The notes: generated from the sequence alone by a model not told the origin. Shown: positions 1 through 8,096, counted from the first letter of the stretch. The stretch: DNA of 64,000 nucleotides from Bacillus carboniphilus (GCF_039522365.1 NZ_BAAADJ010000004.1:248001-312000); one strand, 5' to 3'. Numbers and translations: made by a program.

Positions 1-1
1 T

Positions 2-118
2 GGATATCCAAGCGTCACTCTGCAACAAATGATTGAATGGACAGCCGAATGGCTACAAAACGATGGTGAAGTCATTGATAAACCAACACACTTCCAAGAA
101 AGACAAGGAGCTTTTTAA
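2..118 (+). CDS. C-terminal end of an upstream gene, possibly NAD-dependent epimerase
   Basis: The reading frame is open from the window edge for 38 codons and stops with TAA directly before the ATG of the next gene, so the two are translationally adjacent and probably co-transcribed. The visible end (containing QQMIEWTAEWL and finishing QERQGAF) resembles the tail of short-chain NAD-dependent epimerase/dehydratase proteins found next to DapA-like and Gfo/Idh genes in sugar-acid operons. That assignment is weak because no catalytic motif lies in the window. Confidence 0.45.
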   Translation, partial: GYPSVTLQQMIEWTAEWLQNDGEVIDKPTHFQERQGAF

Positions 119-1177
119 ATGGTAAAAGAAGATATTCGGGCACTGTTAATGGAAGGGACGGTCATCCCCGCTCACCCACTCGCATTAACAGAAGACAAAC
201 AATTAGATGAACATAGTCAACGTGCGTTAACGAATTATTATATGGATGCCGGTGCAGGTGGAATCGCAGTTGGCGTGCATACCACCCAATTCGAAATCCG
301 TGACCCAGCGTTCAATTTATATGAAAAAGTACTTCGTTTAGCAGTGGAAGAAGTGAACAAGAAGAACCTAGATCGTCCTTTTATAAAAATTGCTGGGATT
401 TGCGGGGAAACGGAGCAGGCATCCGGGGAAGCCAAGCTTGCAAAGGAACTAGGCTATGACCTGGGGCTACTGAGTTTTGCGGGACTCAACCACTTAACAG
501 AGGAAGAATTGCTAGATCATGCGAAAAAAATCGCAGGGATTATTCCAATCTTCGGCTTTTACCTCCAACCAGCAGTCGGCGGTCGCCTACTAAGCTTTGA
601 TTTTTGGCAGGAGTTTGCGGAGATTCCAAATGTCTACGCGATTAAGATGGCACCTTTTGACCGCTATAAAACGTTAGATGTCGTTAGAGCGGTTTGTCAC
701 TCTTCAAGATGTAACGAAATTGCCCTTTACACGGGGAATGACGATAATATTGTCTTGGATTTGCTCACGACTTATGAGGTAAAAGTGGGTGATAGAATTG
801 TTGAGAAACCAATTGTCGGCGGTTTGCTCGGCCATTGGGCAGTGTGGACACAGAAGGCGGTCGAACTTTTAGCAGACATAAAAAAAGCTCGCAAATCGGG
901 AGAAGACATCACCAGGTTCCTCCCTCTCGCTCAGCAGGTTACCGATACAAATGCTGCATTCTTTGATGCAGCTAACGGTTTTAAAGGATGTATCGCTGGT
1001 ATCAACGAGGTTTTAGCTAGACAGGGACTTCTCAAAGGCAACTGGTGCTTACTCGAGAAAGAAAAACTGAGCCCAGGCCAATCCGAAGAACTTGACCGCG
1101 TATACAAAGACTACCCAAATCTTCATGACGACGATTTTGTAAAAGAAAATCTATCAATCTGGCTCAACCAAGATTGA
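119..1177 (+). CDS. Dihydrodipicolinate synthase (DapA) family aldolase/lyase
   Basis: A 352-residue TIM-barrel class I aldolase of the DapA/N-acetylneuraminate lyase family, expected to work in the cytoplasm through a Schiff base. Likely catalytic residues are Tyr148 (FYLQPAVGG) and Lys176 (YAIKMAPF). The N-terminal PAHPLAL and the GAGGIAVG stretch match the first strands of the barrel. It is longer than lysine-pathway DapA (about 290) and sits with a regulator and a Gfo/Idh/MocA oxidoreductase rather than lysine genes, so a catabolic role on a sugar acid or related compound is likelier than diaminopimelate synthesis. The AAGGAG motif in the preceding gene serves as ribosome binding site. 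The substrate cannot be told from sequence. Confidence 0.85.
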   Translation: MVKEDIRALLMEGTVIPAHPLALTEDKQLDEHSQRALTNYYMDAGAGGIAVGVHTTQFEIRDPAFNLYEKVLRLAVEEVNKKNLDRPFIKIAGICGETEQASGEAKLAKELGYDLGLLSFAGLNHLTEEELLDHAKKIAGIIPIFGFYLQPAVGGRLLSFDFWQEFAEIPNVYAIKMAPFDRYKTLDVVRAVCHSSRCNEIALYTGNDDNIVLDLLTTYEVKVGDRIVEKPIVGGLLGHWAVWTQKAVELLADIKKARKSGEDITRFLPLAQQVTDTNAAFFDAANGFKGCIAGINEVLARQGLLKGNWCLLEKEKLSPGQSEELDRVYKDYPNLHDDDFVKENLSIWLNQD

Positions 1178-1216
1178 TAGATTTCAAAGATTCGATACAA
1201 TGAAGATATAGTTATA

Positions 1217-1263
1217 ATCGGAAACACAGGTCAGGTCGGCCTTGTGTTTCCGATTTCTCTTTC
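1217..1263 (+). terminator. Hairpin between the DapA-like gene and the regulator
   Basis: A 12-bp inverted repeat (ATCGGAAACACA / TGTGTTTCCGAT) is followed by the pyrimidine run TTTCTCTTTC. The U-tract is interrupted, so it may attenuate rather than stop transcription into the next gene. Confidence 0.6.
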
Positions 1264-1281
1264 AACAAAGGAGTGTTACGC

Positions 1282-2580
1282 ATGATAAAAATTGGCATCA
1301 TCGGTCCTACCTGGATCAATGACCGGATCAAACGTTCCATTAAGAGATTTCCTATTTTTGACCCCCTATTTAAAACATCCAACAATATCTATGATGCGCC
1401 AATTTTTACAGAGGAATTGCAGGATCAATGTGACGTTCTGCTCTATTCTGGATACATCCCCTACTCTATCTCAAAAAAGAAGATTCCAATCGAACTTCCA
1501 GCCCACTACATCCCAGTCAAAGGCTCTTCTTTATACCGTGCTTTCTATAAATTGCAGAAACAAGTGAATGAAATTAACAACATCTCAATCGATACCCTGT
1601 CTAGAAAAGAGCTAGAACACCTGAATGGGGAACTGGACGAAACCATTGAAAGTATTCACTATGACGATAGGCTTTCCTTGACTCGAACCAAAGAAATCAT
1701 TGAGTTTCACGAAGCTCAGTACCGTGAAAATCAAACAGACTGCGCACTTACAGGGTTAAAGGTCGTTTCAGATGAACTGAATCTTAAAGGAATTCCGAAT
1801 GAATGGATTATTCCAACCGAGGAAGACATTATCGTCACACTGGAACGTGCCCTTTTGTCCACTGAACAAAGGAAAAAAGTAGAGTCACAAATCGTATTTG
1901 GGATTGTCAGTTTAGAAAATATTGAACAGGTAAAAAGAAGACTGGCCTCTGAACAGCAGATTCAACGCCTTTTTTTACAGGTCCAGCAGACGATTCTCGA
2001 CTATGTGGAAACGTTGGAAGGCTACCTCACATCGTTGAATGGAAATGAGTATATGTTCGTTACGACAAGAGGAACATTCGAGAGGGTTACACAAGGCTAT
2101 AAGTTTTTTCCGCTCATTGATGATTTGAAAAAGGAGTTTGGTCTCGCTGCCTCCGTTGGAATCGGCTTTGGGACCTCCGCGATTGAAGCAGGGAACCATG
2201 CCCGGATGGCTCTGATGCAATCGAATGATTTTGGTGGGGAAAAATGTTTTATCGTGAAGGAAGACCGGAGTGTATTTGGTCCGATTGAGAATGAAGCACC
2301 CATTGCTTACCCGCTTAAAATTACGGATGAAAAATGGGTCAAGCAAACAGCTGAACATCACGTATCACCTCACTATTTGAAAAAGGCCTTGTCCATTATG
2401 AATCGAACCGACACCAAGACCTTTACCGCACAAGAACTTGCGTCATCCTTAGGAGTTACGACAAGAAGCGCACACCGAATTTTACTTACTTGGTTAGATG
2501 CCCGCATTGTTGAAATTGTCGGGATGGAAAAGCTTCAATCAAAAGGCCGTCCGCGACAAGTGTATAAATTATTATCATAG
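1282..2580 (+). CDS. Transcriptional regulator with cyclase-like domain and C-terminal winged helix
   Basis: A 432-residue protein. ATG 1282 is chosen because AAAGGAG (1267-1273) lies 8 bases upstream; the frame opens slightly earlier without a better site. The middle contains an NEYMFVTTRGTFE strand followed by SVGIGFGTSAIEAGNHARMA, reminiscent of the glycine-rich and EAxxHAR segments of the nucleotidyl-cyclase/GTP cyclohydrolase III fold. The last 60 residues (FTAQELASSLGVTTRSAHRI) form a winged helix with a GRPRQVYKL wing. It is 15 bases ahead of the Gfo/Idh gene and probably controls this cluster. The ligand is unknown. Confidence 0.65.
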   Translation: MIKIGIIGPTWINDRIKRSIKRFPIFDPLFKTSNNIYDAPIFTEELQDQCDVLLYSGYIPYSISKKKIPIELPAHYIPVKGSSLYRAFYKLQKQVNEINNISIDTLSRKELEHLNGELDETIESIHYDDRLSLTRTKEIIEFHEAQYRENQTDCALTGLKVVSDELNLKGIPNEWIIPTEEDIIVTLERALLSTEQRKKVESQIVFGIVSLENIEQVKRRLASEQQIQRLFLQVQQTILDYVETLEGYLTSLNGNEYMFVTTRGTFERVTQGYKFFPLIDDLKKEFGLAASVGIGFGTSAIEAGNHARMALMQSNDFGGEKCFIVKEDRSVFGPIENEAPIAYPLKITDEKWVKQTAEHHVSPHYLKKALSIMNRTDTKTFTAQELASSLGVTTRSAHRILLTWLDARIVEIVGMEKLQSKGRPRQVYKLLS

Positions 2581-2595
2581 GGAGTGGTGATTGGG

Positions 2596-3450
2596 ATGAA
2601 AATTGGGATGATTGGATTAGACACTTCACATGTTGAGATTTTTACAAAATTGCTTCATGAGGGAACGTACAACTTTGGGGAGGCTCAAGTTACCATCGGA
2701 TGCCCCCACCCATCACTGGACCTCGATTTGAGTCGGACTAGGGTTCAGGGATACACTGAGTTATTGAGAGATACATATGGGGTGAAAATAACGGATTCTG
2801 TGGAAGAAGTCGCTCACGAAGCTGACACCATCATGATTACTGCTGTGGATGGTAGGAAGCATTTAGAGCTGTTTAAACAGGTGGTCGCATTTGGAAAGCC
2901 GGTTTTCATTGATAAGCCGATTACACTTTCTGTTGGGGATACCGAGGAAGTCTTTTCGTTGAGTCAAAAGTTCAACACCCCTGTGATGAGCTCGTCTTCA
3001 TTAAGGTATGCTGATTCCGTTACTAAGCTCTTGGCTGAGCGGGATGAAAAACCAACCGGAGTATACCTAAGTGGCCCACTCCCATTCATAGAAAAAATGC
3101 CCCACTACTTCTGGTACGGCATTCACATGATCGAGCTCCTATTCACGGTAATGGGACCAGACTACAGGCGCGTGGAGGTACAAGGAAACGAAACGTACGA
3201 CGTCATCACAACAGAATGGCAGGACGGAAGATTTGGCGTAATCCGAGGAAACCATGAATGGCACGGAAACTTCGAAGCCGTCATCCACTATCCAAACGAA
3301 TCCGTTCACCTCCCAATCTACCAAGACCAAAAACCATACTACGCAGGATTACTAGAAAAAGTCATCCAATTCTTTCAAACAGGAATCTCTCCAGTTCCGG
3401 CGGAGGAAACCCTGGCAATCATAAAATTCATAGAAGAGGCGGGACAGTAG
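2596..3450 (+). CDS. Gfo/Idh/MocA family oxidoreductase
   Basis: A 284-residue NAD(P)-dependent dehydrogenase. The Rossmann strand MKIGMIGLDTSH is at the N-terminus and the family DKP motif is at 106-108 (FIDKPITLSVGDT). The C-terminal sheet domain is shorter than in full-length members (about 340). ATG 2596 follows GGAGTGGTG. It is co-directional with the regulator and the DapA-like gene, which suggests catabolism of a polyol or sugar acid. The stop codon lies inside a REP-A repeat: the last codons GGA CAG TAG are the repeat's own bases, so the protein ends in a repeat-encoded Gly-Gln. Confidence 0.8.
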   Translation: MKIGMIGLDTSHVEIFTKLLHEGTYNFGEAQVTIGCPHPSLDLDLSRTRVQGYTELLRDTYGVKITDSVEEVAHEADTIMITAVDGRKHLELFKQVVAFGKPVFIDKPITLSVGDTEEVFSLSQKFNTPVMSSSSLRYADSVTKLLAERDEKPTGVYLSGPLPFIEKMPHYFWYGIHMIELLFTVMGPDYRRVEVQGNETYDVITTEWQDGRFGVIRGNHEWHGNFEAVIHYPNESVHLPIYQDQKPYYAGLLEKVIQFFQTGISPVPAEETLAIIKFIEEAGQ

Positions 3451-3470
3451 GGACAGGTTTACTGTCCCAC
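3441..3470 (-). repeat. REP-A copy 1
   Basis: Left arm GTGGGACA, middle arm CCTGTCCC and right arm TGTCCC of the family are all present, reading on the minus strand. It supplies the TAG of the preceding Gfo/Idh gene. Confidence 0.85.
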
Positions 3471-3532
3471 CTGCTCTCTCATAGATAGTTAGGTGGACTC
3501 GACTCGATTACATCTACCTTTCCACTCCTAGC

Positions 3533-3664
3533 TCACCCACGTGCGGGCGGATCTATTCCTCTAACCTTCTCTCCACACCGAACACAATAGTGGCCATCGA
3601 AAGGAATTTTATGAATTCCCCTGATTTTGCATTTTACGATTTTCTTGAGCCATTCCATTGGCAC
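3533..3664 (-). CDS. Small Cys-containing protein, 43 aa
   Basis: A short frame with a GTG start at 3664 preceded by AAAAGGGGAG at good spacing; an ATG two codons later is an alternative. The product starts MEWLKKIVKCKIRGIH and contains a GHYCVRCGEKV segment. The CxxC with an upstream Cys and His suggests a single zinc-knuckle, but the family is not recognised. It lies alone between two genes of opposite strand. Support comes from the ribosome binding site and the Cys/His pattern only, so it could be spurious. Confidence 0.45.
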   Translation of the reverse strand: MPMEWLKKIVKCKIRGIHKIPFDGHYCVRCGEKVRGIDPPARG

Positions 3665-3931
3665 CCGCTCCCCTTTTGCTTAATTCACCACTGGCACTCC
3701 ATAAGAAAAAGCAGCTAATGACAGAGCATTTCTTGAAGCTATCCATTTTTTGAAGCAACACTAATCTATATTTTGAGGACTAAATGTTTGGGGATATGAA
3801 ATGATAGGATATTCAATAGATTTATATGTAGAAGATTTACTGTTTATGTCATAGGGAACGGTCTTGTTCCGTAGCTATTGAGTTTTTTTCATTACAAAAT
3901 ATTTTCAACTACACCTCGATCACCTTGAAAT
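3665..3931. other. Intergenic stretch with no recognisable feature
   Basis: Read on both strands: A/T-rich with stops in all frames, and a short GGAAC/GTTCC hairpin near 3855-3872 that lacks a convincing U-tract. No gene or RNA is supported. Confidence 0.6.
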
Positions 3932-3983
3932 AAAAAAGTGCCATCCTCCAAGCAGCGTGACTTGGAATAGGCACTTTTTTTTG
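3932..3983. terminator. Bidirectional intrinsic terminator
   Basis: AAAAAAGTGCC...TCCAAG pairs with CTTGGA...GGCACTTTTTT. The stem is flanked by an A-run on the left and a T-run on the right, so it can terminate on both strands. It lies just past the 3' end of the VanZ gene. Confidence 0.85.
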
Positions 3984-3996
3984 TATTTGGTTGTAG

Positions 3997-4028
3997 GTGG
4001 GACACCGTTCCTGTCCCTCATGTCCCAC
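3997..4028 (+). repeat. REP-A copy 2
   Basis: GTGGGACA, CCTGTCCC and TGTCCCAC arms are present. It overlaps the 3' end of the VanZ gene on the other strand and supplies its TGA. Confidence 0.85.
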
Positions 4029-4485
4029 GACTGCTCCACAGGCTCCTCGTTCCCATTCCTATCCCGATTCCTACCAATGCACCCGAACTATCAATCATCA
4101 CATCTTTCACCTGCGCTCCCCTTCCCGGAACGAAGATTTGATGCAGTTCGTCTGAAATGGCGTACAATACGCACAATCCTAGTCCATAAATGATGGTCTT
4201 CCATCCGAGAACACCACTCACACTCAAAGCCATAACCACCAAAATTCCAAGAACTAAATAAACGATGAAATGGGCATTTTTCCTAACCATATGATTAAGC
4301 GAGTCGACGGTTATCTCAGTGCTCGGGTTCACTTTATGTATGGTTTCCACAACCGTTCCCGTGACTCCCTTGCTAAGCTTGTTCGATTGGTGAGCCGGCT
4401 GAGCGGATAAGTTAAAAATCAAAACCATCCAAGCAACAACAATAATCCAACTCCCATAGATATGTAGCTTTCTAGATTTATACAT
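4018..4485 (-). CDS. VanZ family membrane protein
   Basis: About 155 residues; ATG 4485 is chosen over an upstream frame start because AAAAGGAG precedes it at 7-8 bases. Features typical of VanZ-like proteins are a first membrane helix followed by FNLSAQPAHQSN, the RKNAHFIVY segment, and the conserved SDELHQIFVPGRGAQVKDV stretch before the last helix. VanZ homologues occur widely in Bacillaceae, with roles in teicoplanin resistance or envelope biology in a few cases only. The C-terminal residues Arg-Gly-Thr and the TGA stop are read from a REP-A repeat. A bidirectional terminator lies downstream. Confidence 0.85.
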   Translation of the reverse strand: MYKSRKLHIYGSWIIVVAWMVLIFNLSAQPAHQSNKLSKGVTGTVVETIHKVNPSTEITVDSLNHMVRKNAHFIVYLVLGILVVMALSVSGVLGWKTIIYGLGLCVLYAISDELHQIFVPGRGAQVKDVMIDSSGALVGIGIGMGTRSLWSSRGT

Positions 4486-4681
4486 AAAAGAACTCCTTTT
4501 GTAGGTAATTGGGCTCATATCTATATACTACGATAAAACTGTAGAACAATGACTACACAGATATTTTTTTTGCGTAATGTGAAAAATTCCAGTCCATACC
4601 TCAATTTCTATGGATTCGACAACGTGTTCAATTATTGAAATAGCCAAATACCACTACCTCAATCTTTTCCGCATCTTTAAA

Positions 4682-4691
4682 CAAACGTTTG
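4682..4691. promoter_or_regulatory. CAAACGTTTG palindrome (copy 1)
   Basis: Core CAAACGTTTG inside a longer imperfect palindrome (TTTAAA on the left, TTTGATTAA on the right). The same core occurs at 14035, 22199, 31843 and 33932. It looks like a TetR-type operator, but no target gene is evident here. Confidence 0.4.
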
Positions 4692-4733
4692 ATTAAGAGC
4701 ATACTTGCCGAAACCTGTAGAATGATGTGGCGC

Positions 4734-4763
4734 TGGGACACGAAACCTGTCCCCCTGTCCCAC
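4734..4763 (+). repeat. REP-A copy 3
   Basis: GGGACA, CCTGTCCC and TGTCCCAC arms. It lies in the leader region upstream of the first sigma gene and does not touch a recognised gene end. Confidence 0.8.
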
Positions 4764-4812
4764 CGAATATGAAGCTCCCACGCACAAAGCTGGCCCCATT
4801 TCGAAAACACCC

Positions 4813-4908
4813 AAAACTTCACGTTTCTCCGGAGAAACTTCAACTTTCTCCTAGACAAACTTCAAATAACCCTACAAAACCACCGAGAAACTTCAAGTTT
4901 CCCTTTTT
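4813..4908 (+). repeat. GAAACTTCAAGTTTC palindrome cluster upstream of sigma gene 1
   Basis: Four degenerate units built on AAACTTC, three of them palindromic (AGAAACTTCAACTTTCT type), spaced about 21-31 bp apart. A colinear copy lies at 30523-30620 ahead of the paralogous sigma gene. It could be a regulatory leader or a short tandem array. Confidence 0.6.
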
Positions 4909-4988
4909 GTCGCACTCCCCTATTTCCTTGTATGGTTAACCTACCTAGGGAAAACAAAGATTGGCGCGCTTTTCGAAGGGAGGCACGG

Positions 4989-5489
4989 TTGGATGAGTTT
5001 GAAACGTTAAAGGAGCAATTTGATCCCATGATTAGGTCCATTATGAAAAAACTAAATATCTATCAAAACAAGCATGAATTCTATCAAACGGGGCTAATCG
5101 CACTATGGGAGGCCTATCAAAATTTCGACCCGAAAAAAGGACAGTTTGCCACTTTTGCTTACTCCTATATACGAGGAAGAATGTTACGGGATATGGATCG
5201 GCAAATACGAAATGAGGAAAGAAACGTACACCCAAAAGAAGAATTCTGGGAGATGATTCAAGATGACGATGCAGACCCTCTCCTACAAGCCAACGAATTC
5301 CTCCTCTCTCTCTGTAGGGACAGCCATTTAACCAGGCAGCAGCAAAAATGGGTCGAATACACATGCATTCATATGCTAACCGTTCGGGAAATCGCCGAAA
5401 TCGAAGGAGTCTCCGTTTCTGCAGTAAAACGCTGGCGGTCAGAAGCGAAGCAAAAACTAAAAGGAACACTGCTGGCCATCAAAGACTAA
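4989..5489 (+). CDS. Sigma-70 family RNA polymerase sigma factor, paralogue 1
   Basis: 166 residues. The start is set at TTG 4989 because AGGGAGG lies 5 bases upstream, and the paralogue at 30698 has the same TTG with its own AGAAGG; an in-frame ATG at 4932 lacks such a site. Region 2 is seen in FYQTGLIALWEAYQNFD and FATFAYSYIRGRMLRDMDR, and region 4 with its helix-turn-helix in VREIAEIEGVSVSAVKRWR. Regions 1 and 3 are absent, so it is a small alternative sigma of about ECF size but with SigH-like region 2. Its recognition sequence and signal are unknown. It precedes a second sigma-like gene by 80 bases. Confidence 0.75.
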   Translation: MDEFETLKEQFDPMIRSIMKKLNIYQNKHEFYQTGLIALWEAYQNFDPKKGQFATFAYSYIRGRMLRDMDRQIRNEERNVHPKEEFWEMIQDDDADPLLQANEFLLSLCRDSHLTRQQQKWVEYTCIHMLTVREIAEIEGVSVSAVKRWRSEAKQKLKGTLLAIKD

Positions 5490-5519
5490 AAGGTGGGGCA
5501 CTGGGTTTGTGTGGCCGGC

Positions 5520-5549
5520 GGGACACCGGGGACAGGAACCTTGTCCCAC
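5520..5549 (-). repeat. REP-A copy 4
   Basis: Reads GTGGGACA (minus) with GTCCCC and TGTCCC arms. It sits in the 80-base gap between two sigma-like genes, ending 8 bases before the AAGGAGG of the second. Confidence 0.8.
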
Positions 5550-5569
5550 CACCATTAAGGAGGAAAAAA

Positions 5570-6223
5570 ATGAATACCTTACTTGATTCAAGACAAAAAA
5601 TTGACGCTGAAATCAGTAGACTCATAGACCAATTCAAACACTATCAACAAGCTACAACCCTTCATCAAGCCACCACACCTACCACAAACTTCATTACTCA
5701 CCATATAAAGAACGCCACCGCAACCGAAGAACTCAGAAATATGCTTAGCCGCTGCATTCTTATCATTGGTAGCATGATAAAACCACTTCAAGTCAGGAGG
5801 TATCATACGGCTATTATTAAGGTTGGTGTCCTCAAGGTCTGGGAGGCTTTAAGTCAAACCAACCTGGATACCGATGACATCATTCGAACTATATATTTTT
5901 CGGTCCAGCACAAATTGATAAACGAAATCAACACCACCGAAATCCTAGATAGTAAAACCACTCCTTTGAATGAATTTTTTGAGGTATTACATTCTGAACA
6001 GACCTTATCAGCTAGGGAAGAAATCATGGAATATCTCCTTCCTGCTTGCATAATGGGTCAATTAACAGACCACGAAAAGATCTGGGCTATCTACCATTAT
6101 GTTCATGATGTAACAGACCCTGCCATTGCGGTGTTAGAAAAAGTGGATCGGGCAACGGTTGCAAATTGGAGGGAACATGCAGAAGATAAGTTGAGAGATT
6201 GGATTGTTGTAGTAGAAAGCTAA
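5570..6223 (+). CDS. Divergent sigma-factor-like protein
   Basis: 217 residues from ATG 5570, preceded by AAGGAGGAAAAAA. The centre (GVLKVWEALSQTNLDTDDII) resembles sigma region 2 helices, and the C-terminal part (EKIWAIYHYVHDVTDPAIAV then VDRATVANWREHAEDKLRDW) has the layout of a region 4 helix-turn-helix. The N-terminal 70 residues are rich in Gln, Thr and His and match nothing I know. It follows the first sigma gene in the same direction. It may be a highly diverged sigma, or a partner or anti-sigma derived from one. Family assignment is tentative. Confidence 0.5.
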   Translation: MNTLLDSRQKIDAEISRLIDQFKHYQQATTLHQATTPTTNFITHHIKNATATEELRNMLSRCILIIGSMIKPLQVRRYHTAIIKVGVLKVWEALSQTNLDTDDIIRTIYFSVQHKLINEINTTEILDSKTTPLNEFFEVLHSEQTLSAREEIMEYLLPACIMGQLTDHEKIWAIYHYVHDVTDPAIAVLEKVDRATVANWREHAEDKLRDWIVVVES

Positions 6224-6238
6224 CCATATGGGGTATGG

Positions 6239-6267
6239 GGGGACAGTAAACCTGTCCCCCTGTCCCG
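6239..6267 (+). repeat. REP-A copy 5
   Basis: GGGACA, CCTGTCCCC and TGTCCC arms. It lies between convergent genes, 2 bases from the stop codon of the CheY gene. Confidence 0.85.
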
Positions 6268-6268
6268 C

Positions 6269-6628
6269 TTATTTTAAAGCATTCTCTACAGCTTCTTGAA
6301 TTCTTTTAGGGTCAAATGGTTTGACGACAAAATCTTTAGCCCCTGCTTTGATAGCATCTACTACCATATCCTTTTGGCCCATGGCTGAACACATAATAAT
6401 AGTTGCATTAGGGTTTACTTCTTTAATTCCTTTAACGGCTTCCACTCCATTTGTTTCTGGCATCGTAATATCCATTGTGACAAGATCTGGTTTTAATTCA
6501 CGATATTTTTCAATAGCCTCTAGTCCGTTTTCAGCTTCACCCACAACATCATGCCCCAGCTTTGTCAAAATGTCCTTTAATTGCATTCGCATAAACATGG
6601 CATCATCTGATATCATAATTGTAGCCAT
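6269..6628 (-). CDS. CheY-like single-domain response regulator, paralogue 1
   Basis: 119 residues from ATG 6628 behind AAGGGAGAG; upstream in-frame codons lack a ribosome binding site. The receiver domain is complete: acidic pair Asp8-Asp9, phosphoacceptor Asp53 (LVTMDITMP), Ser81 (MCSAMG) and Lys103 (VVKPF). No output domain is present, so it should act by protein-protein contact, as CheY does on the flagellar switch. It is very similar to the CheY at 29777, which heads an operon with cheX and an MCP. Here it stands alone beside the sigma pair, with no kinase gene nearby. Confidence 0.85.
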   Translation of the reverse strand: MATIMISDDAMFMRMQLKDILTKLGHDVVGEAENGLEAIEKYRELKPDLVTMDITMPETNGVEAVKGIKEVNPNATIIMCSAMGQKDMVVDAIKAGAKDFVVKPFDPKRIQEAVENALK

Positions 6629-6926
6629 AAGCTCGAACTCTCCCTTTATATGTAAGAATATGTACAGTACAAATCCCATACTGACTCTAGTGAAGATATT
6701 TTCAAATATCTTCTCCAAATAGACATTCATCAACAATGATACTTAAGACCTAGTTATATTTAAATTTTATAGTAATAAATACCTATATTCAACACATTTC
6801 TCCGTTTTGTAATAAAAGGAGCATGAAGTTAAAGTTTTCGTTATCTCATGGAAAGGAACTCCCTCTATGCCTTCGAATTTTAGGAATTATTCAGGAATAT
6901 GATAGGGTAGGTCTTTTTTTAAAGGG
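6629..6926. other. Intergenic stretch upstream of CheY 1
   Basis: Apart from an inverted repeat at 6692-6713 (GAAGATATTT / AAATATCTTC, 10-bp arms), about 65-85 bases upstream of the CheY start, I see only A/T-rich DNA. The inverted repeat could be an operator or a 5'-UTR hairpin. Confidence 0.4.
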
Positions 6927-7381
6927 AGGCGAATCGTATTTTATCTTCTCCAATTCATCCGATGCTTGTCCATTTTCCGATTGCCTTATTTTTATTTAGA
7001 GTTTTATTTCAGGTGATAGCGTTTTTTTTGGGAAAAAGAAAAGTCCTTTATTCGAAACATTTGCTACTTACCTTTTAGCAGGAGGGTTAATTTCAGGTTT
7101 AGTAGCATTTTTCGCAGGAAAGTATGATAAAGATTTTGCGGAAGATTCATTCGGGAGCTCTGTGAAACCTTTAATCGAAGAACACAAATTTTTTGCTCTG
7201 CCTTACGTTAATCGTATTTGCTGCCCTTTTGGTTTTAAAATTCCTACCCAAAGTTAGAGGAATGCGAGTTATTATTTCTATTTTATCGATACCTGGTGCA
7301 GTTTTGATTTCGGTAACAGGACATATGGGGGGACAGATTGTTTGGGGTGAAAATCAAGATTCCTCTATTCAAAGAGGTTGA
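6927..7381 (+). pseudogene. Decayed DUF2231-type membrane protein gene
   Basis: The frame opens with SSPIHPMLVHFPIALFLFR, the hallmark N-terminus of DUF2231 membrane proteins, behind AAAGGGAGG but without a clear start codon. It breaks near 7075, continues in another frame (TYLLAGGLISGLVAFFAGKY), breaks again near 7190, and ends in a third frame with VTGHMGGQIVWGENQD, which matches the family's terminal GHxGG motif. At least two frameshifts separate pieces of one ancestral gene of about 150 codons. The pieces are in correct order and spacing, so this is recent decay rather than chance similarity. Confidence 0.7.
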
Positions 7382-7455
7382 ACTTGATGATTTTTGGGAT
7401 GATTTATTTGATTTTTAGACAACGGTCACAAGTACTGTAATAAAACTTCGAAAAT

Positions 7456-7487
7456 GTGGGACAGCGAAACCTGTCCCCCTGTCCCTA
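7456..7487 (+). repeat. REP-A copy 6
   Basis: GTGGGACA, CCTGTCCCC and TGTCCC arms. The final CTA of the element is the TAG stop of the minus-strand gene next to it. Confidence 0.85.
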
Positions 7488-8096
7488 CCTAACCACACTC
7501 AAATCAATCCCATCTCCAACATCTATAAACACATATTCATGTTCAGGATCTTGCCTAAATGTGACTACTGCAAACGTAGGCGAATGGTTGTTAAAAGTAT
7601 AGAAAGACTGAATCTCGTAACCTCTTAGATTCTTAGATTTAGCCACATAGACCTCTACCTCATGCTCCATTTGATCACTAACAAACAACTTTTGATCAAA
7701 AATCCGAAACAAACTAAAAAGCAACACAGCTGAAACTAGTAAAAATGTCACCAACTGTTTCACCATAGTTTTCCCATCATATTTACGCCAAATTTCAAGG
7801 ACAGTCATGCAAATCACAGTAAAAATAAGGGTAAAATGATGGATCCCTATAGTGAGTATTCGGTTCATAAAATAGGCCATAAAAAACATCAAACAAACAC
7901 TGATGCCCGCTCTTACAATAAAGGATGGAATAAAACGATAGTTAAGGAAACCAAGGAACAAGATAAAAATAATTATCCCACAACCAATCAATCCAGACTT
8001 AGTGTCCTTCGAGTTCTCCATGATAATATCGAATAAATACCAATGAAGGATAACGATCACCAAAATGCCAATTACCTTTTTAGTTTTTTCTTTCAC
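7485..8096 (-). CDS. Multi-pass membrane protein of unknown function
   Basis: 203 residues from GTG 8096 with a GGGTGGGAA site just upstream. About five hydrophobic helices occupy the first two thirds (for example LVIVILHWYLFDII and TLIFTVICMTVLEIW). The last 70 residues are soluble with a beta-rich, PepSY-like appearance (YEIQSFYTFNN, FAVVTFRQDPEHEYVFIDVG). I do not recognise the family. It is a monocistronic gene whose stop codon is formed at the edge of a REP-A element. Confidence 0.6.
   Translation of the reverse strand: MKEKTKKVIGILVIVILHWYLFDIIMENSKDTKSGLIGCGIIIFILFLGFLNYRFIPSFIVRAGISVCLMFFMAYFMNRILTIGIHHFTLIFTVICMTVLEIWRKYDGKTMVKQLVTFLLVSAVLLFSLFRIFDQKLFVSDQMEHEVEVYVAKSKNLRGYEIQSFYTFNNHSPTFAVVTFRQDPEHEYVFIDVGDGIDLSVVR

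Noticed and set aside
3441-3470. REP-A elements as intrinsic terminators
   Set aside because: The stems are GC-rich and symmetric but lack a U-tract on either strand in nearly all copies, and several genes have a separate proper terminator nearby.
5041-5469. 142-codon frame opposite the first sigma gene
   Set aside because: Shadow of a gene with conserved sigma motifs.
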